DNA from: Nocardioidaceae bacterium
GTDB lineage: Bacteria; Actinomycetota; Actinomycetes; Propionibacteriales; Nocardioidaceae
Length of the DNA: 64,000 nucleotides
Reading direction: 5' to 3'
NCBI GenBank assembly: GCA_017744365.1
Contig: JAGIBL010000004.1
Location: forward strand, 186,001-250,000
Shown: positions 40,782 to 48,481 of the stretch, in pieces
How the letters are laid out: each line of letters begins with the position of its first letter
Position numbering within the stretch: the stretch's first letter is position 1
Position numbers and translations under genes: made by a program
Notes under the pieces: generated by a model
Seen by the model: only the letters and a program-made list of their open reading frames with translations
Databases searched by the model: none
What the model was told of the DNA's origin: nothing

Positions 40782-41768
40782 CTACACAGGCAGATCGGGA
40801 GCACCGGGGAGGTCCCGGAGGACGCCCGGGAGCAGCCGGATCGCGTCGGGCGGCAGCGCCCGCAGCAGCGGGACCAGGTCCAGCCAGAGACCGTCGGCGA
40901 ACGCGGCCGTGACGATGCCGCGCAGCACCTCCTCGGAGTGGAAGCAGGTCATCGACGCCAGCCGCATCCGGCTGTCCGGGCTCATCGTCCGCACCACCGG
41001 GAGCAGCACGCTCCACAGGTCCGCCTCCAGGACCGCGGCGACCAGGCCGGCCACGACCTCCTCCTCCATCGCGGCCACCTGGTCGGCGATCGGCCCGCGG
41101 CGCTCCTCGGAGAGCTGGTCGAGCAGGTCCAGGGCCTCGGGCCACAGGTCGTTCTCGGCCGCGCAGCGCAGCACGCCGGGCAGCCGTTCCGGGGGCAGCA
41201 GCCCGACCGCGTGGTCGAGCGCCTCCTTGTGCTCGAGCACGAACGCGGTGCGCAGCATCGCCTCGTCGGACAGCGCCCCCATCGCCGCGCCGATGGAGGC
41301 GTCCGGGACGAAGCCGAGGAACCGGCCCATGGTCACGTGCTCGCCGCGCCGGCCCAGCTCGCGGGCGACCGGCTCGACCAGCGAGGTGGGAACACCGGCG
41401 ATGATCGCGGCGACCCGGCGCGGGTCCAGCTCGACGGTGGCGTCGGCCAGGAAGTCCGGCGAGAGCCGCTTGGCGACGTCGATCGCCTTGCCGGGGTCCA
41501 CGCTGCCGGCCGCGCGGGCGCAGAGCAGCGGACCGAAGGCGCGCTCCGCGACGGTCGCCACCAGGGGCGAGGGCAGCAGCTTGGCGGCGGCGCCGAGCCG
41601 GGCCAGCAGCGGGGCGCCGGTGTCGAAGAGCAGGTCGGTGGCCTTCTCGCGCAGCCCGCGCAGCTCGGCGGCGGGGACCTGGTCGAGGAATTCCAGCTCG
41701 CCGGGCGCCAGGCCGAGCAGCCGCTCCAGCTTGAGCACCTCGGCCTGGGTCTGGAGCACCGCGCTCAC
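40782..41768 (-). CDS. Conserved helical protein of unknown function (operon with TetR)
   Basis: The protein has 328 residues, all predicted helical, with repeating units such as AGELEFLDQVPAAELRGLRE, PDFLADATVELDPRRVAAII and ERLPGVLRCAAENDLWPEALDLL that suggest an alpha-solenoid. There is no signal peptide or membrane segment. It is last of four leftward genes (43291 to 40782) joined by overlaps or 1-bp gaps, and its ATG overlaps the stop of the 75-residue gene (ATGA). I do not recognise a function. The context (TetR, divergent endoglycoceramidase-like gene) hints at lipid or envelope handling. Confidence 0.75.
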   Translation of the reverse strand: MSAVLQTQAEVLKLERLLGLAPGELEFLDQVPAAELRGLREKATDLLFDTGAPLLARLGAAAKLLPSPLVATVAERAFGPLLCARAAGSVDPGKAIDVAKRLSPDFLADATVELDPRRVAAIIAGVPTSLVEPVARELGRRGEHVTMGRFLGFVPDASIGAAMGALSDEAMLRTAFVLEHKEALDHAVGLLPPERLPGVLRCAAENDLWPEALDLLDQLSEERRGPIADQVAAMEEEVVAGLVAAVLEADLWSVLLPVVRTMSPDSRMRLASMTCFHSEEVLRGIVTAAFADGLWLDLVPLLRALPPDAIRLLPGVLRDLPGAPDLPV

Positions 41769-41992
41769 CCGAACAGCACCTTCCTCACCGGGCCGCGCAG
41801 CAGCTTGGGCACGAAGTCCAGGCCGCTGTCGGTGGCCTCGCGCAGCGCCTGCTTCTGGCGGGCCCGGGCGGCGTCGACCGCGTCGGCCAGCCGGGCGTGC
41901 TGCTCCTCGGTGAGGGCTCCCAGCGCCGGCGGCAGCGACCCGCCGTACAGGGTCTCCAGGCGTGCACGCGCCTCGGTGCTCGGCTCGGGCAT
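41765..41992 (-). CDS. Small protein of unknown function in the TetR operon
   Basis: The protein has 75 residues: helical, rich in Ala, Arg and Leu (RLETLYGGSLPPALGALTEE near the front), ending in a basic, hydrophobic tail (DFVPKLLRGPVRKVLFG) that could touch membranes. It lies between the TetR gene (1-bp gap) and the alpha-solenoid gene (ATGA overlap), so it is probably co-translated with both. I recognise no family. Confidence 0.65.
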   Translation of the reverse strand: MPEPSTEARARLETLYGGSLPPALGALTEEQHARLADAVDAARARQKQALREATDSGLDFVPKLLRGPVRKVLFG

Positions 41993-41993
41993 C

Positions 41994-42623
41994 TCAGCGG
42001 ATCAGCAGCGTGATGGCCAGGTCGGCGAGCTGGTGCTCGAAGGCCTCCACCTCGTCGGGGCTCGCGTCCGCCGAGCGGGTGACCCAGTCGACGACGATCG
42101 AGTTGACCGCGCCGGCCAATGCCAGCGTGGCGAACCGGAAGTCGCGGTCCCGGGCCTCGCCGCGCTCGACCGCGGCGGCGCCCTCCTCCTCGACCAGGGC
42201 GATCAGCGCCTCCCGGTCGTCCAGCTCGCGGTCGGCCACCCGCGGGCCGGCGCCGGTGCACTCGAGGAAGGCGATCCGGGTGGCCCGCACGTCCTCGATC
42301 ATCGGGCCCAGGTAGGCGATCACGGCGCGGGGCAGCCGGACCTCGATGTGCTCGCCCTGCGTCTCGGCCAGCGACTCCAGGGCGCGCTCGAACGCGCCGG
42401 TCATGATCTCGCCGTACACGTCGAGGAAGGCGGCCTCCTTGTTGTCGTACAGGACGTAGAAGTGCCGGGTGGAGACCCGCGACTCCGCGCAGAGCCGCTC
42501 GATGGACGTGCCGGTGAAGCCGAGGGTGCCGAACAGCTCGCGTCCGGTGTCCAGCAGCCGGCGCCGGCGCTCGGCGTCGCGCTGGTCGGGGGAGAGGCCG
42601 GAGTAGACGCGCTCGGAGGTCAC
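41994..42623 (-). CDS. TetR-family regulator of the unknown-function operon
   Basis: The protein has 209 residues. The TetR DNA-binding domain lies at about 19-68 (RRLLDTGRELFGTLGFTGTS, then RVSTRHFYVLYDNKEAAFLD). The ligand domain is of normal size, with acidic central helices. Its ATG overlaps the stop of the upstream 223-residue gene. It likely binds the AACGAG-AA-CTCGTT dyad at 43315 and so controls its own operon and the divergent GH5. The inducer is unknown, possibly a lipid or acyl compound. Confidence 0.85.
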   Translation of the reverse strand: MTSERVYSGLSPDQRDAERRRRLLDTGRELFGTLGFTGTSIERLCAESRVSTRHFYVLYDNKEAAFLDVYGEIMTGAFERALESLAETQGEHIEVRLPRAVIAYLGPMIEDVRATRIAFLECTGAGPRVADRELDDREALIALVEEEGAAAVERGEARDRDFRFATLALAGAVNSIVVDWVTRSADASPDEVEAFEHQLADLAITLLIR

Positions 42624-43291
42624 CCGCGCTCCCCGGGGGGCACGCGGTCCTGCGGACCGTTCGGCATGAACTGCGAGGCCAGGTGCTCCCAGGCGTTGTC
42701 GATGACGGTGACGAGGTCGATCCGCATGGCCTTGCGCACGTGCGGCTTCTCCAGCTCGCGGTCGACGAACCGGACGATGAACCGGCGCAGCTCGCCGTCC
42801 AGGCCGGTCAGCTTCTGCAGCACCGTTGCCCGGCGGCTGTCCGAGGCGATGGTCATCTCGACATCGTCAGGGGAGGGCGGGGTGATGTGCCAGAGGATGG
42901 TCAGCGGCTGGACCAGCTCCATGGTCAGCCGGAGCGGCAGCAGCACGTCGGCGTCGAAGCGGAGCATGTCCACGCCGAGGTCGAGGTGGAAGGAGACGTG
43001 CACCGGCAGGTTGACCTGGTAGCCGACCACGTCGGGCAGCGCGTCGCCGTACGCCGTCCCGAAGGTGCCGGCCGCGGTGACCTTGGCGACCTTGCGGCCG
43101 GGCCCGGCGCCGATCGGCCCGAGCCGGAACTCGTCCCCGAGGACCCGGTTGATCGACTCCATCACCCGGTCGCGGTGCAGCACCAGGTTCATGAACCGCA
43201 TCCCGAACTCGTCGTACCCGATGGCGACCTCGGGAGCCGCCTCGGGCTCGGCCGCGTCCAGGTCCTCGGGCTCCAGGGCTGCGTCGGTCAT
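42620..43291 (-). CDS. Conserved protein of unknown function, first gene of the TetR operon
   Basis: The protein has 223 residues. An acidic lead (EPEDLDAAEPEAAPEV) precedes a mixed fold with GYDEFGMRFMNLVLHRDRVM, then beta-rich stretches (YQVNLPVHVSFHLDLGVDML) and RFIVRFVDRELEKPHVRKAM. The alternating hydrophobic strands could bind a lipid, but no known family is evident. TACGAT ends 6 nt before the ATG, suggesting a leaderless transcript with the dyad just upstream. The gene is divergent from the endoglycoceramidase-like gene, 46 bp between starts. Confidence 0.75.
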   Translation of the reverse strand: MTDAALEPEDLDAAEPEAAPEVAIGYDEFGMRFMNLVLHRDRVMESINRVLGDEFRLGPIGAGPGRKVAKVTAAGTFGTAYGDALPDVVGYQVNLPVHVSFHLDLGVDMLRFDADVLLPLRLTMELVQPLTILWHITPPSPDDVEMTIASDSRRATVLQKLTGLDGELRRFIVRFVDRELEKPHVRKAMRIDLVTVIDNAWEHLASQFMPNGPQDRVPPGERG

Positions 43292-43297
43292 CGAACG

Positions 43298-43328
43298 ATC
43301 GTAGTAACCCGCAGAACGAGAACTCGTT
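43298..43328. promoter_or_regulatory. Divergent promoter region with TetR-type dyad
   Basis: AACGAG-AA-CTCGTT (43315-43328) is a perfect 6-2-6 dyad. On the minus strand TACGAT (43303-43298) is a -10-like element 6 nt before the ATG at 43291, so the dyad covers about -24 to -37 of that promoter. On the plus strand it ends 9 nt before the GH5 ATG. One repressor could block both. Confidence 0.65.
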
Positions 43329-43337
43329 TCAGTTCAC

Positions 43338-44786
43338 ATGAGGAAGGTCACCCTCCTGCTCCTTGCCCTCGTCCTGGCCGCCGTGGTCACGCCCGGGCCC
43401 GCGCACGCGGACGGGCCGGCGCCCCGGCTGCACCGCGAGGGCCGGTACCTGGTCGACGAGCACGGCCGGCTGGTGATCGTGCACGGGCTGAACTTCGTCT
43501 GGAAGCGTGCGCCGTACGCACCGCCGGACACCCCGGCCGGCTTCACCGCCGCCGACGCGGACTGGCTCTACGAGCACGGCTTCAACGGCGCCCGCCTCGG
43601 CGTGCTCTGGGCCGGCGTCAACCCGACCGCGCCCGGCGTCGCCGACGCCTCCTACTTCGCGAAGTGGGACCGGGTGGTCGACCTGATGGCCGGCAAGGGC
43701 ATCTGGATGCAGTTCGACATGCACCAGGACATGTGGCACGAGACGTACGGCGGCGAGGGCGTGCCGGGCTGGGCGGCGAAGCGGCCGCTGCCCTGGTCGC
43801 TGCTGCCGTACCTGCCGGTGCCGTTCCCGTACGGCTACTGGATCCCCGAGGTCTCGGCGGTCTTCGACGGCTTCTGGGCCAACAAGGGCGGGCTGCTGGA
43901 CCACTGGGTGACGTTCTGGAAGCAGGTCGCCGGGCACTACCGGAGCCAGCCGTACTCGATGGGCTACGACCTCGTCAACGAGCCGTGGGTCGGGCTGGAG
44001 TGGGCGACCTGTGCGATCGCCGGCTGCCCGGGCAGCTACAAGGAGCTGCAGCGCGCGCAGGACAAGGCCCTGGCCGGGATCAGGACCGTCGACCCGACCG
44101 GCCTGGTCTGGTACGAGCCGCAGCAGCTCTCGGCCGGCCTGCTGATGCCGACCTGGCTGCAGGGTGTCGCCGGCGAGCAGAACCTCGGCCTGTCCTGGCA
44201 CAACTACTGCAGCGCGACGTTCCTGGCCAGCTTCGGGATCCCGTTCGACGCGACCGAGACGTGCACGAGCTTCACCCGCAACCGCGAGCGCAACGCCCTC
44301 GACCAGGCCGCCCGGATGGACGCGGTCCCGCTGATGAGCGAGTGGGGCGCGACCGACAACGCCCGGGCGCTGGAGATCGACGCCGACGCCGCCGACGAGA
44401 ACCAGATGAGCTGGTTGTACTGGGCCTACAAGCGCTGGGACGACCCGACCACCGCGGACACCGCGCAGGGACTGTTCCACGACGACGCCGACCTGACCTC
44501 GGTGAAGACCGACAAGCTGCGCCGGCTGGTCCGGACCTACCCGCAGGCCACTGCCGGGCGGGACCTGCGCTACCGCTACGACCAGGCCACCGGTGCGTTC
44601 ACGATGACCTACCGCGGCGACGCCGCCATCGACGCGCCGACCCGGATCTTCGTCAGCCCGGTCACCGCGCCGCACGGGTACGACGTGGTGACCAGTGCCG
44701 GGACGGTGACGAAGAACGGCTCGTACGTCGACGTCGACGCGGACACGAACGACGTGGTGACGATCTCGGTCACGCCGCGTCCCTGA
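43338..44786 (+). CDS. Secreted GH5 glycosidase, endoglycoceramidase-like
   Basis: The protein has 482 residues, with signal peptide MRKVTLLLLALVLAAVVTPG and cleavage near AHA-D (24). GH5 catalytic residues: acid/base Glu216 in NEPW and nucleophile Glu335 in SEWGATDN. The FDMHQDMW motif (about 126-133) and VHGLNFVWKRAPY opening match the endoglycoceramidase/EGCase branch known from Rhodococcus, which cuts glycans from glycosphingolipids. Actual substrates may be steryl glucosides or other glycolipids. It is divergent from the TetR operon, with a shared dyad. Confidence 0.85.
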   Translation: MRKVTLLLLALVLAAVVTPGPAHADGPAPRLHREGRYLVDEHGRLVIVHGLNFVWKRAPYAPPDTPAGFTAADADWLYEHGFNGARLGVLWAGVNPTAPGVADASYFAKWDRVVDLMAGKGIWMQFDMHQDMWHETYGGEGVPGWAAKRPLPWSLLPYLPVPFPYGYWIPEVSAVFDGFWANKGGLLDHWVTFWKQVAGHYRSQPYSMGYDLVNEPWVGLEWATCAIAGCPGSYKELQRAQDKALAGIRTVDPTGLVWYEPQQLSAGLLMPTWLQGVAGEQNLGLSWHNYCSATFLASFGIPFDATETCTSFTRNRERNALDQAARMDAVPLMSEWGATDNARALEIDADAADENQMSWLYWAYKRWDDPTTADTAQGLFHDDADLTSVKTDKLRRLVRTYPQATAGRDLRYRYDQATGAFTMTYRGDAAIDAPTRIFVSPVTAPHGYDVVTSAGTVTKNGSYVDVDADTNDVVTISVTPRP

Positions 44787-44911
44787 GAGCACCGCCGGTG
44801 ATCGGGAACCAACCGCTCTCGCAATCCGTTGGAGTAGCAGCGTCTCGGTAGTATCGCGACGTGAGCCTGGCAGCCAGATCGGCGGGCCAGGAGGCCTCCA
44901 AGGAGGAGACC

Positions 44912-45763
44912 ATGCAGAGCAGCAACCCCGTCTTCACGCGGTCCGAGGGCTTCAACGGCCGCGGGGGCACCGCGTACGCCGACTTCGGCGCCGCCCCGAC
45001 CAGCCCGAGCACGCACGAGCCCTACGGCAGCACGCTGACCGGCAGCGGCCGGATGACCATCGACACGGTCGTGCAGAAGACCGCGATCACCTTGGGCGTC
45101 GTCGTCCTGGCCGCGGCCGCCACCTGGATCCTGACCGGCGACGTCGTCACCCAGAACGCGTTCGGCGACCCGGTGCTCGACTCCGGCAAGACCCAGCTCC
45201 TGTACACGCTGAGCGCGGTCGGGGCACTCGGCGGCTTCGCGCTGGCGATGGTGAACTCGTTCAAGCGGGTCATCAGCCCGGCACTCGTGATCGGTTACGC
45301 GGCCCTCGAGGGCGTGTTCATCGGCGCGATGAGCAAGACGTTCCAGCTCGCGTTCGGGGACGGTGTCGTCACCGGTGCCGTTCTCGGCACGGTGGCGGCG
45401 GTGGCCGGCACGCTGACGGCGTACAAGGTCTTCGACATCCGGGTGGGCGACAAGTTCCGCAAGTGGGTGATCGCGGCGATGTTCGGCTTCGTCGCCGTCA
45501 CCCTTCTCGACTTCGTCCTGCACTTCTTCAAGGCCGACCTCGGCTTCAACGGCTTCGGTGGCCTGGGCCTGGTGATGAGCTTCGTGGGCCTCGGCCTCGG
45601 TGTCCTGATGCTGATCCTCGACTTCGACTTCGTCGAGCAGGGGATCGCCGCGGGTCTGCCGGAGCGCGAGTCGTGGCGCGCGGCCTTCGGCTTCACCGTG
45701 ACCATCGTGTGGATCTACATCGAGCTGCTGCGGATCCTGGCGATCCTGCGCGGGAACGACTAG
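44912..45763 (+). CDS. Bax inhibitor-1 / YccA-like membrane protein
   Basis: The protein has 283 residues from the ATG at 44912, preceded by AAGGAGGAG. The product opens QSSNPVFTRSEGFNG, as in actinobacterial members. Seven membrane segments are visible between about residue 62 and the end, with LLYTLSAVGALGGFALAMVN and a conserved C-terminal region DFDFVEQGIAAGLPERESWR. The family forms pH-sensitive calcium leak channels in some bacteria. A TAGTAT hexamer at 44849 lies 6 nt before an in-frame GTG at 44861, so a leaderless longer form (300 residues) is possible. Its stop overlaps the convergent SGNH gene. Confidence 0.9.
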   Translation: MQSSNPVFTRSEGFNGRGGTAYADFGAAPTSPSTHEPYGSTLTGSGRMTIDTVVQKTAITLGVVVLAAAATWILTGDVVTQNAFGDPVLDSGKTQLLYTLSAVGALGGFALAMVNSFKRVISPALVIGYAALEGVFIGAMSKTFQLAFGDGVVTGAVLGTVAAVAGTLTAYKVFDIRVGDKFRKWVIAAMFGFVAVTLLDFVLHFFKADLGFNGFGGLGLVMSFVGLGLGVLMLILDFDFVEQGIAAGLPERESWRAAFGFTVTIVWIYIELLRILAILRGND

Positions 45764-46800
45764 TCCCGCACCAGCTCCTCCGAAGCGCCCGTCTCCTCGG
45801 AGGCGGGCGCTTCCGCGTCCACGGGGGTGTGCCGGCGGCGGCGCATCAGGGTGACCCAGAGCCCGCCCCGGCCACGGCTGGACCCGTCGACCTCGGTGCC
45901 CCCGAGCTCGGTGCCCGGCGTCTGGCTGGCCCGGACCGCGGCCTTCGAGATCGGCAGCACGCCCTCGCCGCGGCGCGGCTCCGGGACGTCGTCCGGACCG
46001 AGCCCGAGGGCGGCCAGGGTCGAGGGGAGCAGCACGCCGACCAGCGAGGCGTAGCCGGCGGCGCTGGGATGAAAGCGGTCCGGCCCGAACAGCAGCGCCG
46101 GGGCCGCGTCGAACTCGGGGCCGAGGATCGAGCCGAGCGAGACGGTGCGTCCACCGGCCTCGACCACGGCGATCGTCTGCGCGGCCGCGAGCCGGCGCGA
46201 CCAGCTGCGCGCGACCTGGCGCAGCGGCTGCGGGATCGGGCGCACGGTGCCGAGGTCGGGGCAGGTGCCCACGACGACTGCCACCCCGGCGTCGACGAGC
46301 TGGCGGACCGCCTCGGACAGGTAGCGCACCGACTCCTGAGGCGACATCCGGTGGGTCACGTCGTTGGCGCCGATGAGGATCACCGCGACGTTCGGCTCGA
46401 CCGCCAACGCACCGGCGACCTGGTCGCCAAGCTCGCTCGACTTGGCTCCGGACTTGCAGAACTCGCGCAGGTGCACCCGCCGGTTCGCCGCGGCCGCGAT
46501 GCCCGAGCCGAGCAGGGCGCCCGGGGTCTCCTCGACGGTGAAGACGCCGTACCCGGCGGCGCTGGAGTCCCCGAGCAGGGCCACCTTGATCGCCGGTCCG
46601 GGACGACCTCGTCCGTACCAGCCGGTGGCGTCGGGCACCCGGGCGTCGATCCTGCCGATCGCCTTGCGGGCCACCTTCGCCTCGGCGCGGAGCACGCCGT
46701 ACAGGGAGGCGCCGAGCAGGGACAGCCCGCCGCCGCCGTACGCCGCCGCGGCTGCCAGCTTCCGAGCTGCTGCTGCCTTTCCCACGATCACGCGGGCCAT
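45760..46800 (-). CDS. SGNH/GDSL hydrolase
   Basis: The protein has 346 residues. Motifs of the SGNH fold: GDSSAAG with catalytic Ser79, Gly in SGAKSSELG, GAND with Asn146 and DRFHP for the Asp/His pair. A hydrophobic N-terminal stretch (LAAAAAYGGGGLSLLGASLY, about 15-34) may anchor it in the membrane. It is a likely esterase or lipase with unknown substrate. The Arg-rich C-terminal 60 residues are disordered. Its stop shares CTAG with the convergent Bax1-I gene. Confidence 0.87.
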   Translation of the reverse strand: MARVIVGKAAAARKLAAAAAYGGGGLSLLGASLYGVLRAEAKVARKAIGRIDARVPDATGWYGRGRPGPAIKVALLGDSSAAGYGVFTVEETPGALLGSGIAAAANRRVHLREFCKSGAKSSELGDQVAGALAVEPNVAVILIGANDVTHRMSPQESVRYLSEAVRQLVDAGVAVVVGTCPDLGTVRPIPQPLRQVARSWSRRLAAAQTIAVVEAGGRTVSLGSILGPEFDAAPALLFGPDRFHPSAAGYASLVGVLLPSTLAALGLGPDDVPEPRRGEGVLPISKAAVRASQTPGTELGGTEVDGSSRGRGGLWVTLMRRRRHTPVDAEAPASEETGASEELVRD

Positions 46801-46833
46801 CCTAGGGAGGAGGCCCAGGCGCGGGCTCGAGGA

Positions 46834-48114
46834 TTACTGCGCGGCGATGTGGGTCCTCGCCCAGACGATCGGGTGGTCGGTGAGCCGCTGCGTCTTCGGC
46901 GTCCAGTCGTAGCCGTACTGGCTGAACCGCGCCGGTCCGGCCGCGAGCACCCAGTCGATGCCGTAATTCTTGGCGGGCATCGAGCAGGTCATCGACGGGA
47001 TGCTGTTGGGCGCGAGCATCAGCTTGCCCTGCGTGAGCGGGCAGAACGCGGGCGCACGGTCGTTGAGGTCGCCGGTCAGGAAGACCGCCTTGCCGGAGGC
47101 GCGCAGCTCGACGATCTTGGCGCGCTCGATGGCGATCGCCTTCTGGCGCCACTGCGTCTGGTTGCCCCACGGCGCGACCGAGGCCGGGTTGTGCACGTTG
47201 ATGAAGTACGCCTCCCGACCGCTCTGCCGGTGGCGGAGCAGCACGATCGGCATCTTGCGGGGGTGGCCGTCGAAGTACGGCACGTCGAAGGTGGTCGCGC
47301 TGACCAGCTCCATGGTGCTGTTGCGCCAGATGATCGAGTTCTCGGTGTCGGTCTTGTAGGCCGTGGCCGGGAAGATCCCGTACGTCGAGCCGGCGGTGGC
47401 CAGGAACGAGGCGCGCTGCGGCTTCTGGAACTCCTGCAGCCCGACCACGTCGACGCCGTAGGTGCCGAGCAGCGCGACCTGCCGCGGGGTCCGCCAGGCG
47501 TAGGTCGGGTAGCGGCTGCCGGCCGGGGTGTGGCTGGCGCCGAGGGTGTTGAAGCTGGCCAGCACGAAGCCGGTGTTGTCGAAGAGCCAGCGGGTCGGCA
47601 TCGGCTTGCCGACGTAGGTGTCCAGGAACTTCGACGGGTTCAGCGTCCTGGTGCCGTACGCCGAGGTGACCGCGAAGTAGAGCGAGCAGGACTTCGCGAT
47701 GCCGAGGTGGCCGACGTAGCCGATCGGCTGGCCGGCCTGGACGAGCTGGCCGGTCTTCACCGTGGCGGCGCGCATGTAGCCGTAGCTCGTGGTGAGCGAG
47801 CGCCGGCTCGCGACGATGCGGACGAGGTTCGGTCCGGCCGTCCGCGAGGAGGTGACCACGGCGGTCCCCGGGTGCGCGGCGCGGACCACGTTGGTGCAGG
47901 ACGCCTTGATCTCGGTGCCGGGCCGCTTGCCGAAGGTGCGCTGGTCGACCGCGCGGCCACCGGCCACCGGGAAGATCACGTTGGGCGCGTACGACGTGCG
48001 CCGGCTGGCGGGGACGATCGTGGCGTCCGCCCCGGTGACCACCAGGGCCGGGACGGCGATCGAGCCCGCGACGACCGCGGCCCCCAGGATGCGGCCGAGA
48101 CGGCTGCCCATCAT
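46834..48114 (-). CDS. Secreted M23-like / endonuclease-exonuclease-phosphatase fusion
   Basis: The protein has 426 residues from the ATG at 48114 behind GGAG. A signal peptide (GSRLGRILGAAVVAGSIAVP) is followed by a degenerate peptidase-M23 beta domain (about 45-155). The segment SYGYMRAATVKTGQLVQAGQ, then PIGYVGHLGIAKSCSLYFAV keeps the Gly turns, but the HxH zinc site is replaced by SLY. From about 180, an EEP domain has ASFNTLGASHTPAG, GLQEFQ, FLTGDLND and TDHPIVW. It is probably a nuclease or phosphodiesterase, and the M23-like part may bind peptidoglycan. Confidence 0.82.
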   Translation of the reverse strand: MMGSRLGRILGAAVVAGSIAVPALVVTGADATIVPASRRTSYAPNVIFPVAGGRAVDQRTFGKRPGTEIKASCTNVVRAAHPGTAVVTSSRTAGPNLVRIVASRRSLTTSYGYMRAATVKTGQLVQAGQPIGYVGHLGIAKSCSLYFAVTSAYGTRTLNPSKFLDTYVGKPMPTRWLFDNTGFVLASFNTLGASHTPAGSRYPTYAWRTPRQVALLGTYGVDVVGLQEFQKPQRASFLATAGSTYGIFPATAYKTDTENSIIWRNSTMELVSATTFDVPYFDGHPRKMPIVLLRHRQSGREAYFINVHNPASVAPWGNQTQWRQKAIAIERAKIVELRASGKAVFLTGDLNDRAPAFCPLTQGKLMLAPNSIPSMTCSMPAKNYGIDWVLAAGPARFSQYGYDWTPKTQRLTDHPIVWARTHIAAQ

Positions 48115-48163
48115 GTGCTCTCCTGACACTCTGTGGGCCGCTTCCCCGACGACCCGCCTTCAA

Positions 48164-48322
48164 GGCGCCTCTGTCGAACCCTCGCCGGCTGCGCGTCGCC
48201 ATGCGCGGCGCCTGGCTGCGTTGTCGTCAGTCGGCGGCCAACACCGGGCCGCCTTCCTCCTCCGCCTTGCCATCCACCACGCCTGACGGCGCTCGCTACG
48301 ACGCGGACTCGACAGACCCGCC
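48164..48322. repeat. Copy 2 of the ~160-bp repeat with self-complementary ends
   Basis: Left end GGCGCCTCTGTCGAACCC (48164-48181) and right end GGACTCGACAGACCCGCC (48305-48322) pair at 14 of 18 positions. The interior 48187-48302 is 105/116 identical to copy 1. The end sequences differ from copy 1 but remain mutually complementary, which suggests selection for structure. It sits between the EEP gene and cbs. Confidence 0.85.
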
Positions 48323-48481
48323 TCGGAAGTATGACCCAGATTCGCGTGAAATTTGAGACCTGTGTGAAAAAAAGTGCCTCATGTGGCGTGTTGGTGCTTG
48401 AAAATGACAACGATGTAACACTCAAAAGTGTCCGATTTGCGACGTTCTCTGGTTCGGCCGGCCGCGCACTATGTTGAGCCC

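Noticed and set aside
44861-44911. GTG at 44861 as the start of the Bax1-I protein
   Set aside because: A TAGTAT element 6 nt upstream makes it possible, but the ATG at 44912 has a much better SD and the conserved N-terminus, so the shorter form is annotated.
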